From positions 1 through 6,524 of the forward strand of contig JAJZRD010000214.1 in assembly GCA_021845945.1 (NCBI GenBank): 6,524 nucleotides of DNA, written 5' to 3'. This document shows, piece after piece, positions 6,305-6,524 of the stretch. The notes under the pieces are model-generated. The model was not told where the DNA came from. It searched no databases and saw only the letters and a program-made list of their open reading frames with translations. Origin of the DNA: Chloroflexota bacterium (lineage in GTDB: Bacteria; Chloroflexota; UBA6077). Position numbers and translations under genes: made by a program. Every line of letters begins with the position of its first letter. Within the stretch, counting starts at the first letter, position 1.

Positions 6305-6524
6305 CTATGTCGAGCCCAACCCCTCCAGGCCCGAACGCAGCAAAGTCCGCAGCAGCTTCTCCAGCAAATCTTGAACCAGCCGTTCCGGCCGGTCCGACTC
6401 GGTAGTGTACGAATGATTGCGGAAATAGTTGGCGAGCGGGAGGGGCGTGAAGGAAGGGATGTGGGGCGAGGGGTGTAGAGGCGCCCTAAGGCAGATTGCT
6501 CCCGTCTTTGGAGAAACGGGCCGA
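6305..6524 (-). CDS. Possible C-terminal end of an unrecognised gene (partial)
   Basis: On the minus strand one frame stays open from the window edge to a TAG at 6307..6305, 73 codons. The last part reads as ordinary protein: NYFRNHSYTTES, then DRPERLVQDLLEKLLRTLL, a charged, leucine-rich, probably helical stretch, then a short GLEGLGST tail. Third codon positions in the last 36 codons are about 75% G or C, in line with coding use in a GC-rich genome. The more distal part is rich in proline and serine and looks less protein-like. I recognise no family. It may be the end of a real gene, a decayed gene or chance. If real, it would be upstream of and co-directional with the ATPase gene. Confidence 0.25.
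   Translation of the reverse strand, partial: RPVSPKTGAICLRAPLHPSPHIPSFTPLPLANYFRNHSYTTESDRPERLVQDLLEKLLRTLLRSGLEGLGST

Larger units (their letters stand above)
6228..6524. other. Region upstream of the KaiC-like gene
   Basis: This 297-nt stretch lies upstream of the ATPase gene. It holds the strong ribosome binding site (6241..6233), the heptamer array and, further out, a possible gene end on the minus strand. I found no convincing sigma70 promoter for the ATPase gene; the AT-richer patch around 6285-6310 has only poor hexamer matches. An imperfect inverted repeat CCCGT...ACGGG (6501-6520) lies near the window edge. Confidence 0.5.

Noticed and set aside
6501..6520. Intrinsic terminator at the window edge
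   Set aside because: The CCCGT/ACGGG arms are short, the stem needs a bulge, and no T-run follows on either strand.

Overview
The window is a compact, GC-rich bacterial segment with seven complete protein genes. No rRNA, tRNA, CRISPR array or insertion sequence was recognised. Purine-rich Shine-Dalgarno sites and sigma70-type promoter hexamers point to a bacterium. A two-domain KaiC-like ATPase paired with a stand-alone receiver, a DUF1646 transporter and heptamer-type intergenic repeats would fit a deep-branching, possibly Chloroflexota-like lineage, but that placement is weak inference.

Layout. (1) Positions 22-1902, minus strand: lipB (octanoyltransferase, TTG start) followed 84 nt downstream by a DUF1646-family membrane transporter gene. 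(2) Positions 1903-2084: a divergent promoter region. Two near-consensus sigma70 promoters, one for lipB and one for moeA, have -35 hexamers that overlap on the same bases. (3) Positions 2085-4396, plus strand: a molybdenum cofactor cluster, moeA - moaC - mogA/moaB. A repeat-rich 95-nt spacer separates moeA from moaC, and moaC and mogA are only 12 nt apart. (4) Positions 4408-6227, minus strand: a 483-residue tandem RecA/KaiC-like ATPase gene translationally coupled (ATGA overlap) to a single-domain CheY-like response regulator. This pair converges on mogA with an 11-bp gap. (5) Positions 6228-6524: a mostly non-coding stretch with a four-unit heptamer array beside the KaiC-like gene's ribosome binding site. 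The last 220 nt hold a minus-strand open frame running off the window, possibly the end of another gene.

How they work together. MoaC makes cyclic pyranopterin monophosphate, MogA adenylylates molybdopterin, and MoeA inserts molybdate; moaA, moaD and moaE are not present and must lie elsewhere. LipB starts lipoylation of 2-oxoacid dehydrogenases and the glycine cleavage system. The shared promoter core raises the possibility that lipoate and molybdenum cofactor genes are transcribed in a coordinated or competing way. The KaiC-like ATPase and receiver look like a signalling module. In the second ATPase domain the two autophosphorylation residues of clock KaiC are replaced by Gly-Ala, and the KaiA-binding tail appears absent, so this is unlikely to be a circadian clock.
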